Shown here: positions 42,664-54,437 of the stretch, one piece after another | Position numbering within the stretch: the stretch's first letter is position 1 | Layout: the number at the start of each line of letters is the position of its first letter | Assembly: GCF_000003815.2 (NCBI RefSeq) | Contig: NC_049979.1 | Location: forward strand, 2,311,971-2,375,970 | Direction of reading: 5' to 3' | DNA length: 64,000 bases | Source: Branchiostoma floridae | Taxonomy: Eukaryota; Chordata; Leptocardii; Amphioxiformes; Branchiostomatidae | The notes under the pieces: generated by a model | The model's database searches: none | Seen by the model: the letters and a program-made list of their open reading frames with translations, nothing else | What the model was told of the DNA's origin: nothing | Made by a program: the position numbers and the translations under genes

Positions 42664-45125
42664 ATAAATCTTGATTAACGACTTGAGGAAGTCTTGTCCC
42701 TCGCTAATACGAAGAAAATGACTTGTCTATTTGCCAGCAAATCCCCCCTGACAACGGCCGGACAGGACCTCTCTGTTTGTTTTTAGTTGCATGTTTACGT
42801 ATTAGCGGGAATGACAAGCATCCTGAAAACACTCGCCCTGACGGATGCACCGTGAAAACAGTGTAATAGCAGAACGATACATGGTCCCACATAACGACTC
42901 ATCAAGTCTGCAGTTCCCCTGATGACATGTAGAAAACACTCCGTTAAAAAACGGCTGGTTAGAAAAGACCGGTTCATAATCCCAGTGGTAACGAAAGGGT
43001 AGGACTGAGACAACAAAGCATATTTGTGAGCATTACCGTTCCTAGCGCCTTCTACCCAGGTATGCAGACCCTTTCTGCTCCACCACGCACGCTAAACTAG
43101 TCACCCTGCAGATGTTCAAAGTCTCCGGCTTGCCTTTCCCGCGTTTCGCGGCGTTTCCTACGTCTGTCCAGCGATGCACGAGAACCCAGGCCTCCTCTAG
43201 CTCTATAACACCTGAGACGTCAAGAAACGCTGCGACGAAAACATGCATAAAAAAACAAGCCGGATCTTTTAAACATCTGCTCGGAGATACAGACCACGTC
43301 ACGGTGGCTTTGTGGTCACGACAGAAGACTCACCACTCTGTGGTTTCCGACTCAACCCCGCTGCTACAGGCCTGATCTCCGCTTCTACCCCGGCCTCCGT
43401 CTGGCCTTAAGGTTTGATCGCGCGCGGAGAGAAACGTGCCCACCTTTTTAATGCGGGCGTCGGGGCGTCAGACAGATGTTCAGTGAGCGCGGAGAGCCGA
43501 TCTATTGTCTCCCACCACTTCACGTCCCACAAACAAAACCCTTACCTCTCCTCTCGCACACAGCCTCTCCAGCCAGCCGGTCGATATCCGCGGTGAAGTT
43601 GTCACGGGTGACGGCGGGTTCCCCTCGCCGCGGCCGCCATTGGCAGGGCCCGGGGTGCGTACGAACCTGGAGGACCACTCGGCGGCACTTGTGCGTCCTG
43701 TTCACGTCCCAGCGAGCCGGGGACTCGATCGTCAAGCGGTCTGGATATCCGGATCCCGGTGATATATTATGTATTTTTAGCAGCGTCAGATTGTCGGTCC
43801 ACACGCGAAGATGGCTGGCTGCTTCAGTCAGGGTTCCTGTATGCGGCTCAGTCAAAGGACGTTCCCGGTCTGAATAGCGCTGGCACTGACATTTACGTGG
43901 CCTGATGTAGTCAGTCAGGTTCAGATCCACCGAACAAAGCAGCCCGGCACACAATGCACACACGCGCGTACCGTACCCCCGGGACGAGTTTAGCTCGGGC
44001 CTATGCGGGCTGCAGACGATAGTTTTTTTGTTGTTATCTCTCCTCAGTTTTACGCGGGAAAACGGACGTCCGGCGGTTCACCTGTGACCCAACGTCGTCC
44101 TGGCCACCTCAGCTCACCTCTTGTTTGTTTTCTGCCTTATTTTTCTCAATGCGCCCATCCTCCCGCACAAAACCCTCCGACCTGAGTCAACACCATTAGC
44201 CCACGGTTCTGCCGGGCCCATTCAGACCCTATCGTGACGGCTCGCTGTTGTCCGATCAACTCGTTTCCTCCCGGTCAGGCCGCCACTTCTCGGACTTCTC
44301 TCCTATAGCCACTGCGAACAGACCATCCAGAAGTACTGTTCTAAACTGTGTGTATCCTGTGTGTCCTCCTGAGCTCAACGTGTTGTGGTCTCGTTTAGAG
44401 CGCTGTTGGACACGCCTGGCGACCTCGCTCCTATCAAAGCCACTGGCGGGTATCAAAAGTAGACGTCCCCTCATTCAGCGATGTGTGTTTGCTGCGCCAA
44501 TAGCCGCGCCCGGACAACATACGGTCACTGGTGATGCAAAGGTGCGCTCTACCCCTGCCGACATCCGACTCAAAGAACGCTGGGTTTTTTTTTACAACTA
44601 CGAGAATCCTTGCACTAGAATAGCTTGTGAGGTGGGTCGCCTCTCTGACACATCTCTTGATAATATACGAAGTACATTAATGTCCGATCTCGACTTGACA
44701 GCTTAAGTGGGTAATTACATCTTGACAACGCCACCATGTGCAAACACTCCGCTCGTAAAATACAATTATTAAATGTGGATAATGGGCCCGTTACACGACC
44801 CGCGACCCGAGCACCAGGGAAACTGCAGGGGCCGGGAAAAACGTGCGGCAAGTTTGGTCAAACCTTCGGCAAAAACTGCTACTACAAGTGGTACATAGCA
44901 CCAGAAACGTTGTTTATAAGAACAATATTGTGCGTTGAGTCCACCGCGTAGTCCAAACTTCTTCGTCGTGACCAGGTGTCGCCCTAACCAAATATTTTCG
45001 GCACCGTCGGCGTAACTATTTTCGCGTTTCTATCCCCCCGTTTATCAATTACGCAACAGCAACGCTCGATAAATAAGTAAACACCCCACTTGTGTAACAA
45101 TCCCGTCAGAGAGCCGCTTCCACAT
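42664..45125. other. Gene-free stretch with CpG-rich patches
   Basis: Frames at 43414-43963 and 44248-44706 are long only because the sequence is GC-rich. None starts at a supported ATG with splice signals, and none has a recognised domain. The 43520-43963 minus frame (six cysteines in its first 95 codons) is the least unlikely exon candidate. Single-end relics of the CTGCTTGGAGA terminal repeat occur near 43273. Confidence 0.3.
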
Positions 45126-45262
45126 CGGGTATAAAACCTGATCTCCAACAAGATCTCTACAGTGTCACTGACGAAAGGTAACGGATGTTAGCTGAAACGT
45201 CTGACCGTTTCCAAAATCATATCCAGTTGCTTGAGTTATCGCTATTTAGCGTATCTTATTAC
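45126..45262 (+). mobile_element. Retroelement terminus with hammerhead-like boxes, copy b
   Basis: TATAAAACCTG at 45130, CTGACGA at 45168-45174, stem AGGTAAC/GTTAGCT, GAAAC at 45194-45198, then GTCTGACCGTTTCC and CATATCCAGTTGCTTGAG. CUGANGA and GAAA match the hammerhead core; stem I was not found. Confidence 0.5.
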
Positions 45263-45475
45263 CTGGATGTCTAATCTTCGTCGACGTCACCGCTCCCTCG
45301 TTTTGCGAATCCGTTAATCCAGCTAATCTGAAGTTCAAAGTCACGACAAACACGTGATACCTTCACACCCGTGTGGCACGTAGTAAAGTTTCCGCTGACG
45401 TTAAACACGTAAGGAGCAAACACAACAAAGAACCCTGCTTAGTCAGGCGTTTGTTCGCCAAATCCGACTCCTTAT

Positions 45476-45705
45476 ACCCCTGTCACATTATCCACGATCT
45501 TCGGGCGTACCGATGGAAGATCGGCCATATCTAAGATCCACAGAGGTCTGCGCGTATTTTTCACCTGAGAAACCGTTCCTGTCACATATAAGCCACACTT
45601 TGCACTTTGTACAATTTTTGTGCCATAAAGTTATTATTACAAGCGAGGCTCGGGCGACTGCCGCAGAATCGTCGTCCGATCGATTTTCGCCAAATGTGAC
45701 AGGTG
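45476..45705 (+). mobile_element. MITE family 1 copy 2
   Basis: Same order as 5578-5804: ACCCCTGTCACATTATCCAC ... CACCTGAG ... retroposon-tail insert (ACTTTGTACAATTTTTGTGCC) ... GCGAGGCTCGGGCGACTGCC ... AAATGTGACAGG. Right end slightly diverged. It lies 76 bp downstream of the gene B stop codon (on B's strand). Confidence 0.88.
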
Positions 45706-45781
45706 CTATCATTGTCCCGTCTTGGGAGAAAGTTCTTAGACTCGATCGGAATGTCGGACGGAGGTCAAGGCGACGACGACG

Positions 45782-46411
45782 TCATCTCAGGCTGTTCTTC
45801 CTGTCGTTAAGACGCGGCAGTTTCAGCTCGTTATCTTGAGGAGACCCGAGAGAATGTCTCCGAACACTTAAAGGATCGTGGGGAATCTTCAGCGATCCGT
45901 CGTGCAGACTGCCTCGCCTGGGCGTCGTCATGGTGACCACGGTCTCCATGGCGACGTCTTCCCGACTGCGTGACTTGTTCCTGGGCTGGATCATCTGTTC
46001 TCTCTGGATACGCTGAGGGGGAGGGGGGTCTCTGGGACTGGAGGGGGTCTTGGGTCGGAGGGGGCTTGGGGTCTTCCTGCTGTCCCTGGGGCTGATGACG
46101 ATCTTGGGGACGGTCGCGCTATAGGTCCTGTCCCTTCCCCCTCCCGGCTGTGCGCCGAAGCCGCAGCTGTCCTCCTCTTCCTCCTCCTCGTCTTCCGAGT
46201 TCATGTCCTCGTACCTGTCGCAGTCGGAGCCGTGGTCCCAGGGGGACAGGGAGCCGTGCGGGGCGGCGGGGGCGATCTCCGGCAGCGGGCGGAACCGCTG
46301 CATGCCTTGCGCCACCGGGCTTTCCTCCAGGAACCGGTCCCGAACCTCCTGGTGACGGACAAACTCCAGGAAGTCGTCCAGCGTGCCGTCTGGCAGCTTC
46401 CGTCCCGCCAT
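45782..46411 (-). CDS. Gene B: 209-aa protein of unknown function, related to gene C
   Basis: The minus-strand frame starts at ATG 46411-46409 in a strong context (A at -3, G at +4) and ends at TGA 45784-45782. It has high GC and G/C-rich third positions, unlike the flanks. Seen in order: GTLDDFLEFVRHQEVRDRF (residues 9-27), RFRPLPEI (39-46), an acidic run EDMNSEDEEEEEED (68-81), and an S/P/R-rich middle with VPKIVISPRDSRKTPSP. The basic C-terminal end is KLPRLNDRKNSLR. The VRxQE, F-x-PLPxI and acidic blocks align in order with gene C. No signal peptide or membrane span; probably cytoplasmic or nuclear and phosphorylated at SP sites (inference). A perfect donor GTGAGT at 46416-46421, just before the ATG, means a transcript could also skip this exon. 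An AG-GTACGAG donor at residues 66-67 is a weaker alternative. Confidence 0.8.
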   Translation of the reverse strand: MAGRKLPDGTLDDFLEFVRHQEVRDRFLEESPVAQGMQRFRPLPEIAPAAPHGSLSPWDHGSDCDRYEDMNSEDEEEEEEDSCGFGAQPGGGRDRTYSATVPKIVISPRDSRKTPSPLRPKTPSSPRDPPPPQRIQREQMIQPRNKSRSREDVAMETVVTMTTPRRGSLHDGSLKIPHDPLSVRRHSLGSPQDNELKLPRLNDRKNSLR

Positions 46412-46612
46412 CTTAACTCACGGGGCTGTCGAGACGTCTTCACTGGCTCTTCACAGGGGATCCTCCAGGTGCGAGATGTCTTAGGTTTCTCAAGACGCTT
46501 GTCCTTCCTCCTTAAGCTTGGGACGACTCCTTCAGACGACGGACGACGGTATGGGGAGATACTGACCACGGAAACGCCGGCCGTGTTGTGGTGCACGTCA
46601 TAAATAATGGCG
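46412..46612 (-). promoter_or_regulatory. Gene B leader and putative core promoter
   Basis: Upstream of the ATG on the minus strand lies a donor (CCCC-GTGAGT at 46421). Near 46590-46600, CCATTATTTATGACGTGCAC combines a TATA-like TATTTAT with a CRE-like TGACGTG. An ATG at about 46600 opens a short upstream frame. Transcription start is not determined. Confidence 0.4.
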
Positions 46613-49600
46613 GTGTGAGGACAAGTGGCGGGTAAGAATCACTCCTGTCTGCTCCATCGCACGCTTTCAGCGCCCTTCCGCCGCGCTAGGACCTCTCCAG
46701 CTCGAGAGCTCTCCTCTCTTTCCTGGTTCGCTGCCTTCCGACTGAAGCTGGCTGAAGCGAACATTGTGCAGAACCGCGTTGCCACCAAATGCAGCCAGGA
46801 AAAAACATCACCACCGCCGCTACTCCAACTTGACCCCGCCATACGTGTAGAGTGGTCGAACCGAACGTGTTTTGGGAACTTGAACGGTTCTCCAGAAGCA
46901 GCAGTGTTACGTGTTGTTTCTACCCTCTATGGAGTATTACAAACTGGCAAATCTAACTGCAGTGCAAACGACAAAGGAAGCGGTGTCCGGTTATCCTCGC
47001 GTGCGTGCGGACACGTTCAAAGTTAGCCTTAGCCCGCTTTCCTCACGCTTAGATGGAAGCAGCAAACTCAATTCTGCAACCTTTGAACGCCAAATCGCCT
47101 TAAGTAAATAGGATTCCGAGGTTCAAAGGTCCGATAATTGAATTAAGTTTCTACCCCCTCTAAGAGATATGGAGATCCCATTACGATACTGGTGCATTGT
47201 TTTCTGCATCTGTAGAAGTGTTGAAATCCTTTAGAAGTGACCAGTCCTTTTCTATAATGTGTCCTGTTCTTAAGCTCCTTTCTGTCCTGCAGTACCGTGT
47301 AAGTGGGCCCAGCCCTCTGTCCTTGTCCAGCGTCTCTATATGAATCATTTAATGCAAATGTTTTCATATTGATGAACAGCAGCGATTTGAAACGTATGAT
47401 GAACCTATATTTTCCGCGGGACCCGGTTATGTACGTTTGGAAGTTCAATCTTTTGTAAATGTTGTCGTTTTGCAATGGTTTGTGTTTTAGGTTGTGTGTG
47501 TGTGTGGGAGGGGTGCTATAGGTCGCTCAAAGTGAGGGATCAGAAGGAAATTAAACCCGGTCAAGGACAAGAGGTGAAATAGATTTCGAACAGCTTTATT
47601 CCGCAAGGAGTTCAATTTATGCAACCATTGCCTCTTTAGGCATTCCCACTGCTTGAAAAGCCGAGTTTACGTGGTGGAAACTCCTGGGCATGCACCCAGA
47701 AACTCGAAATGGTCGGGCATTCACGGTACGTATCATACCGGACAGACTGTCTGTCCGGGCAACTGGCACACCCGAGGATGCACGGAAACGAACCACTTCG
47801 TGCCCGGGACGTGTATAAGGCCCGAACGTTCCCGCTCATTTAGCCGCTATACTTCTCTATATACCCGGACACCCCACACTTTTGCCGTGCCGCACGGTAG
47901 CTCCATGCATAAATTACCGGGCAATTATCACCTAATTATCTACCTCGACTAGAGCGCGTTCATTACACCCTTTGTCATTAAAAAGAGTGTTGTTTTACCA
48001 CACCTGCCGACCTAGGATTACCCCCCTTCCCATGTAGCTTTGTATAAGTTTCCTTTATTCTTTCAAAATGTACATGTGTATTAACTTTGCTTTTTGTTTT
48101 ATTTTTAACTATTTTGGACTGCTCCTGGTGGGCTCCGTCGCTCTTTTCGCTTTCAAATATATGTCGGTCTGCTGCCATAGGTCCGGGTCATCACTATTTT
48201 CATAAGCAGTCGCCCAACTAACTGTATGGTCGCTTCCAATTTGATAACATAAACTCCTGTAGATCTCTTGATTTCTGCATTGCTGCTCTCACAAATTCGG
48301 GCGGTCTTCTACACAAACCGATGCTAGTCAGGAGCACGGGCTTGTAAAGTTCACATAACAGTAGTATTCAATCCATCGTGAAACGGCAGCAGCTAGCCCT
48401 TCTCGCGTTCGACGTAGTGACAAAGACCTTTCTTGCTGAAACTCAAACCACACAAAACAACAGCTGGGCTCTTCGGTGCACCGGTTGTTGCCCTTCTAAA
48501 CAGAACTATGTCCCATGGCGTTGGTAGTTGGATGCAATTCCACAGCACTGAGATGGTGTCCGATCTTGACGTAGAGTATTTCCAAGCTCTCATTGTTCAC
48601 TGGCCGTGGGGCCGTCTGGCGTGCATACAAAGATTTTGCTATCGGGATAGGAGCTGGGTGAAAGCACTACTTTACAGAAACAAGGTCATCTCTGAATGCC
48701 AACTGAAAGCTGGGATTGAATGATTTGAAAATCGTAACACGTGTGCTGATTGGTCTACCCAACTGCTATGTGGAATACAATTGGCTGCGATTTATGCGTA
48801 TTTGCATATAGACGGACAAAGTAAGCTCAGAATTCAGCTTATTGTCACATGGTCGCAATTCACAGACAGTCAAACAATACAGTTAGTCAAACAATACCCA
48901 CACGGTATTAGGTGGCAAAGTGCAGCTGTAATTGTTTACGGTTTCAGACATCACTTTGATGATAAACGTAACGTTTACTCTATCCTACAACAATAGTGAA
49001 CTATATTAACCTCCTTGGTGCAACTAGCATTATCACAAAGCATAAAAACGTTACGAATACGAGGGCCCCGACGTGCGTAGTTATCAACTTCCCTGCCACA
49101 AAAAATTTGTTTGTCGTACAATGCTTCTATATATACATGTATTACTTTCATGCATATCCTAACAAAGAACACATTCAATTATCTACCCTACGCGTCATGC
49201 GTGTGTGTTTTCTGTTTATATAAACCAATGGGACCCATTCTTAGGCTCCTTTTAACCTCCTTTAAAGTATCTTGAAAATCTTTATTACATACTATTTGTA
49301 TGTCTTATTTTCTTGTTCACTAACATGAGCTTGTCGTGTATCGTTATATATCATAAATAAACCTATCACAGAAGTTCTTATGTTTTTCCAAGGAGGTTAA
49401 AAATCACCTCCTTGGTTTTTCTAACCTCCATAGGCTTTGATAGAAATTGTTTGCGTTCACAGAAATCCTTCCAACAAATAAAATAATCATTTAACTACAC
49501 CCTGTGTCTGGCCGGATAGCTAAACAATCAGAACGGTACCATAACATCAACCTGTACATTTAGTTTCAGTATGTGTATGCATTTTTCTTTTTTGGGGGGT

Positions 49601-50406
49601 GGCGGGATTTTTGTAGCCAGGCGTGTCGTGATCGCGTACCGACGCCATGTATTCAGAACAAAACATTGCATGTGTATTGTCTGGGGATTTTGCGTTCAGG
49701 GGAAATAGCAGTTTATTAACGTCTGTTTCTTTCCAAAATACTGTAGATTTTCATCCATGGGTATCTCAATCCCAAAAGAACCAGTAACGCGCCTTTTCCC
49801 GGCACGATCAGTAAATAAGCAAACGGAACAGAATGTTACGAAATAGACATTTTCAACTGTCAAACATTTTGTTGCACTGTAATATCTTATCATTCATGCA
49901 GCATGAGCAAACTTTGAAATTTCTAAAGTCACTCTGCGGTACCGTAAGTTAAATATACAAACGTTAAAATGTTATCAGGATCCGAAGCTTTTTTAATACA
50001 AGAAATAAGATACAGAGAAAGAAATTTGTCGTTTCTTTATTCTATGGATACTTTTATACTGTTTTCAGTACCATTTTCTTAAAAAAAAAAAAAACATTGA
50101 TAGCAATTATCACTTCAATACCCTTCACTGACCCACTTCTCAAGACACGCAGTGTGCGGGTACCGCGAACTACTGGACATGGCCATGTCCGGCAATGATT
50201 GGGGATATTCGGCACCGGACACACCGTGGCTAGAAATTCGTTTATACGACCCGGACATGTCAAGTTCCACGGTAGTGTAAGAAACCAAAAATTGCCAGAA
50301 ATTCTTGTTTTAGTGCAGTGTCCTCACCAAACAAACATCAGAGGTTTCGAAACATTTATCTAACGGAGATGTTGAATGATGTTGTTGTTGTTGATTGTTG
50401 TAATGA
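46613..50406. other. Gene-free stretch
   Basis: No exon is supported. Small inverted repeats: CGGACAGACTGTCTGTCCG at 47740-47758 and CCAAGGAGGT/ACCTCCTTGG at 49387-49414, the latter with related AACCTCCTT words at 49007 and 49248. The 48393-48723 frames on both strands have no recognisable domain. An A run lies at 50081-50094. Confidence 0.35.
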
Positions 50407-50835
50407 TAATTGTTGTAATACAGAAAGATAATACCTCCAGAAATACCTTCAGAAGATCAATAGCTTACCGTGGACCCAGTGTCCAGAAATACCTTCAGAA
50501 GATCACACACGGCTTCAAATCTGACCTGTCTGGAACAACCTACCGCCAGACGCACACACGGCTTCAAATCTGACCTGCTTTAAGAGACTCTTGAAGTAAA
50601 AGAAATGACCAAAACGAGCGGGAACGCACTATGAACGCTGAGCTTTTGCTCTACTAATGCTTTTGTACCATGTATATATAATGATATATGTTGATAGATT
50701 TATTAGGACTCTATGTAATCTGTATCTCTGTTATATTCTATCTGACCCTTACCTCCCTCATGACCTCAATGAAAAGCGGCCTGCTGGCCGATTGGAGCTT
50801 CTCGTGAATAAATAAAGCTTCAAGCAAACTAAAAC
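50407..50835 (+). mobile_element. Non-LTR retrotransposon 3' remnant
   Basis: A short frame contains NTFRRSIAYRGPSV, resembling the end of non-LTR ORF2 proteins, then untranslated sequence ending GAAAAGCGGCCTGCTGGCCG ... GTGAATAAATAAAG. Two internal duplications are visible: CCAGAAATACCTTCAGAAG (50432 and 50481) and ACACACGGCTTCAAATCTGA (at about 50506 and 50555). Confidence 0.6.
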
Positions 50836-51154
50836 AACACACATCTACTTGGAGACCCCAACAAATGTCGTTCCCTTGTGACAGATACACCGTGACTCTA
50901 CTACGGATGTAAACAAGATGGCGGCGGAAACGTGACACTAGTTCTGTGTGACGTCATTTCAGTGACGTCACGCAAGCATGTAGGAGGATGCGTTCCTTAT
51001 TACAACTGTTACAGGAAAAAAACACCCCACATCTACTTTGATTCCTCGGACAAGTGCTGCGCTCCCTAGCGACGAATAGCGGATCGACAACAAGATGGCG
51101 GCAGAAATGTGACGTCGGCGCCATGTGACGTCATGACGGTGAAGTGTCACAAAT

Positions 51155-51470
51155 ATAAACCTTTCTCAAGCGGCGGCCATGATAGATCGAAGACGAGGTC
51201 AATGAGGCAAACAAACAAAACTTATTTCTAAAACCAGCTCCCATTTGCTTTACCCCCAAACCACACAAATATTCACAATATAAGATCAAATGATAAATAT
51301 TCTAAATAGCGTTATGCACCAACAGATATAGCAATTTAGAGTAGCATAGACTGGCCCCATAGAGATCATTGAGAGATGATCATAGTGATTGTATTAAGAG
51401 ATAAAAAATAAAAACATGATAATGCAAATATTTGACGGACATGCAGCCATCTAAAAATATATCAAAGAAG
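51155..51470 (-). mobile_element. MITE family 7 fragment
   Basis: CCTTTCTCAAGCGGCGGCC, ATGATAGATCGAAG, then about 270 bp colinear with the reverse complement of 57711-58066, including CCCCCAAACCACACAAAT and AGCAATTTAGAGTAG. The second inverted end is lost. Confidence 0.75.
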
Positions 51471-51584
51471 GTTTGGATATTAGAAACTCCTCAACTAATT
51501 ATAAAAGCTTCCAATGATTGTAAGAAGCTTATCCCATACTACAACTCCTGTATTAGTTAGTTAAGCTATAGAACTGTAGTTATG

Positions 51585-51632
51585 TAGATGCCATACTTTG
51601 TACCTCGTACAATTGTTGTGCAATAAAGTTAT
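51585..51632 (+). mobile_element. Retroposon 3' tail
   Basis: GCCATACTTTGTACCTCGTAC then AATTGTTGTGCAATAAAGTT: the best-preserved copy of the tail family seen at 539-595 and 29745. Confidence 0.6.
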
Positions 51633-51994
51633 CTCTTCAGAGTCTTATTGGTCGATTTTCTAAGGCGTATAAGGATATTCTTGTCTCTGGTAGAAAGTTT
51701 GATATTTGGTTTTCTTTCTGCTTTCAGACAAACTTGACCTTTTGTTCTATATTACCCGAATCCATTCAGCCAATGTGAAAAGGGGCACGGCAGATATTAG
51801 TAAATATATGATTTTGTTTTACCGAAAACCGATTAACTTGTTTTTGATGACACCTATATCCCAAGCATCTTTAAAACGCCACATCTTTAAAATTAATTGT
51901 GAGGGTAAGGACGCCTTTAGATCAAAGCAACCAGCCCCTTGACTTTACTAAACTAGTTTTATTTCAACATTCATTGATAGCGACTCGCAGTAAT

Positions 51995-52230
51995 ACCCCT
52001 GTCACATTTGGCGAAAATCGATCGGACGACGAATCTGCGTCAATCGCCCGAGCCTCGCTTATAATGATAACTTTATTGCACAACAATTGTACAAGGTACA
52101 AATTGTGGCTAATATGTGACAGGGGTTATAATTGTTTTCAGGTGAAAAATACGCGCAACCCTCTCTCGATCTTAAATATGGCCGATCTTCCATCGATACG
52201 CCCGAAGATCGTGGATAATGTGAGGGGGGC
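51995..52230 (-). mobile_element. MITE family 1 copy 3, inverted
   Basis: Starts ACCCCTGTCACATTTGGCG and carries the GAGCCTCGC block, the inverted retroposon tail (CTTTATTGCACAACAATTG), an internal ATGTGACAGGGGT, then the GATCTT...GGCCGATCTTCC part, and ends GATAATGTGAGGGGGGC. The internal terminus shows the composite build described in the findings. Confidence 0.85.
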
Positions 52231-52921
52231 ATTACGACAGACTGGTGCGTATGTTCATGTCGACGCTGCAAATAGAATACAACACACAAAGTGGAATCGA
52301 ATAAAGCAGAGACTGGCACAATTGTAGGACATTAGCAAAGGTTCTAAATTCTCACAAGAAACAATTGGCAGGGGTTTTCTTTGATCAGAAGCTAGTACTG
52401 ACTGACTGAAAGAGTTGTGTGCCACTAGGCAGTCATGCGACGCAAGCGAAGTCAGCATTTAGTGGTGTGTTGAGAATTCGCTTATTGTAAATAAATACCT
52501 GTCAAAAGGTGTTACGTTCCAAACAACTTCAAAAATGACTTCACGTGGCTCCTTGGGAAACCTCTCAAAAGACTCACCTTCCAACTTTAGGCACAGAGTC
52601 TTGGCACAACCACCTGTTGCCTTGTAACGTCTTGAAGTGGTCTTAAAGTTCAAGAAGCACATAAGAGCCCCCTCACCGGGCCAACTGCGGACGACTACGG
52701 ACCCACTCCTGCCTTTGTTTCTCCGGGGTTGCTTAGATCTCTGACAGCGGCAAATAAAGATCCAGTAATGAATGTGCGTCGGATTAGTGTCGGATTAGCG
52801 GCCGGCTGAGCTAATATTAATGTGTACACAAACTGTTGCCGTCGTGCGACGTTTACGGTGGCTAATTGAGCGCACTCTTGGGGCACGAAATTCCGCGACG
52901 GTGCAGCCACAGTCGTCGTAG

Positions 52922-53015
52922 ATAGGGGTGCGTACAAAACCGTTTCTATGTTGATGGACTGGTCGGGAAAAACCGGACCTGAAAAATTCAGTGAACCGGA
53001 TTTTGGAGCGTCGAC
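52922..53015. mobile_element. Diverged fragment of the hAT-like MITE
   Basis: GTACAAAACCG, GGGAAAAACCGGACCTGAAA and GTGAACCGGATTTTGGA match 36850-36940 in order. The termini are missing. Confidence 0.7.
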
Positions 53016-53720
53016 GTATGATTTTGATGCCATAAGATTTTCAAGCAGGCTGTGACAGAAACCAACCACCGACATGGATCCAAACCAGCAGTTTTCGTAC
53101 CAAGACAGTTGAACTTTGCAGTAGACGTACAACTTTGTCCTCCAAATCGCTCGAATTTAACAATCGTACGACGATCGCACGACCTATGTGGCCGCGCCCT
53201 GAGGGAAAGACTGTCGCAGATTCTTGTTGAAAGTCCGTCTTGTCATAGGTCCGCTGAAAATCGTGCACCAGACAATAAATCGAGCTGGTAATGTAACCGA
53301 GCTAAGCGTACCTCAACTTAACATACCCGGCTGAATATATGTACCTGGTATATGTACTTACTACGTCAAACGTTACAAACCCTGACATCAAGTTTACGGA
53401 CTGGTGCAGAAAATGTTGGGCACAAAGATCAATATAACGGCTCCTTCAGTAAATGTTGAAATCCGGGGACAAACAGTAGACACTCTATACGTGACAGTAT
53501 GGCCAATTGTTGTCATCCAGCGGGTCAAAATGTCTGTCGTGAAAGCTTTGATCTTCAACGGTTCAGGAAAGCCTGATCGATAAGCTAAGCACGTTGTGTG
53601 AACGTTGATAAACTGCTGATATTGAAAAGGCGCATACAAAAGAACAAACGCTATAAATTACACTCAAGCCAGTCTGTCGAAATGTCATGCATATATTCGC
53701 ATACATTTGTATGTTATATA

Positions 53721-53757
53721 TAGAGAGAGAGACAGACAGACAGATAGGCAGACAGAG
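53721..53757. repeat. (GA)n/(CAGA)n microsatellite
   Basis: A GAGAGAGAGA run followed by CAGACAGACAGA. Confidence 0.9.
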
Positions 53758-54437
53758 AATACGAATTTATTTCAATATCTACATGGCATATCGGTAGGCT
53801 AGCTTGACTAACATTTCTAACATATAGCTATTATATAGTTACAGTTAATAGTGTAATTAATAACGGTGGAGACAGAGAGAACGGGGCAAGAGAGGGGAAA
53901 GAGACGGAGAAACAGGCAAACGGACAAACGGGAAATAGCCAGACAGACATAAGGAAACTATTTGTAATGCTACTTTGACAAGTATAACCACATTCTAACG
54001 TTTCATGGCGTACGAAATATCGTGACAAAGTCTGATGAACTTGAAAAAAACTGGACGACACACAAACAGAGGTACAAACGTTGTACTTGGCACGGTTCAG
54101 GAATGTACACAACGCACAAAGGTGACAACAAAACAGCCCAAGTTGCGGATTCCTACCACCACAGTTTCTACCCCCGTTCCAAACGCTGCTCTGTACTTAC
54201 CTTACAGGAAGCTGAAACGTCAGGTGGACTCAGGTGATACTCAGGTGAGCACAGGTGAGCACAGGTGTGCCGGATTCCTTCCCACCTTGGCTGCGCAGCC
54301 AGCGGGTCGCCAGAGTTTAATTAAGTCGCGGTTTACTCAATTTAAAAGTGCTGCGCTTCTGGGAAGGCCGAGTCGGCCCGCGGATTGCCGGGAAAACACA
54401 TGACTGGGTCGTTACGTCACTGGAGATTAGACATCCA

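Larger units (their letters stand above)
52231..54437. other. Gene-free stretch
   Basis: Includes a diverged piece of the hAT-like MITE and a GA/CAGA microsatellite (listed separately). No exon is supported. The 52695-53132 and 54035-54403 frames have no recognisable domain. Confidence 0.3.

Noticed and set aside
43520-43963. Minus-strand 147-codon frame with several cysteines, possible secreted protein exon
   Set aside because: It starts at GTG, has no clear splice partner or known domain, and lies in GC-rich sequence where long frames arise by chance. Mentioned only as the least unlikely candidate in that stretch.
45782-46411. Splicing of gene B directly to gene C
   Set aside because: The available donors inside B (such as AG-GTACGAG) leave a phase that does not match the phase-0 acceptor at 39344, and B has its own stop. 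A shared upstream exon remains possible but the 46422 donor is also out of phase in the only open upstream frame.
47740-47758. CGGACAGACTGTCTGTCCG as a p53-type or operator site
   Set aside because: A perfect short palindrome, but without a nearby gene or matching consensus. No basis for a functional call.
48393-48723. Overlapping frames on both strands around 48.5 kb
   Set aside because: No domain, splice signals or codon bias favour either strand.
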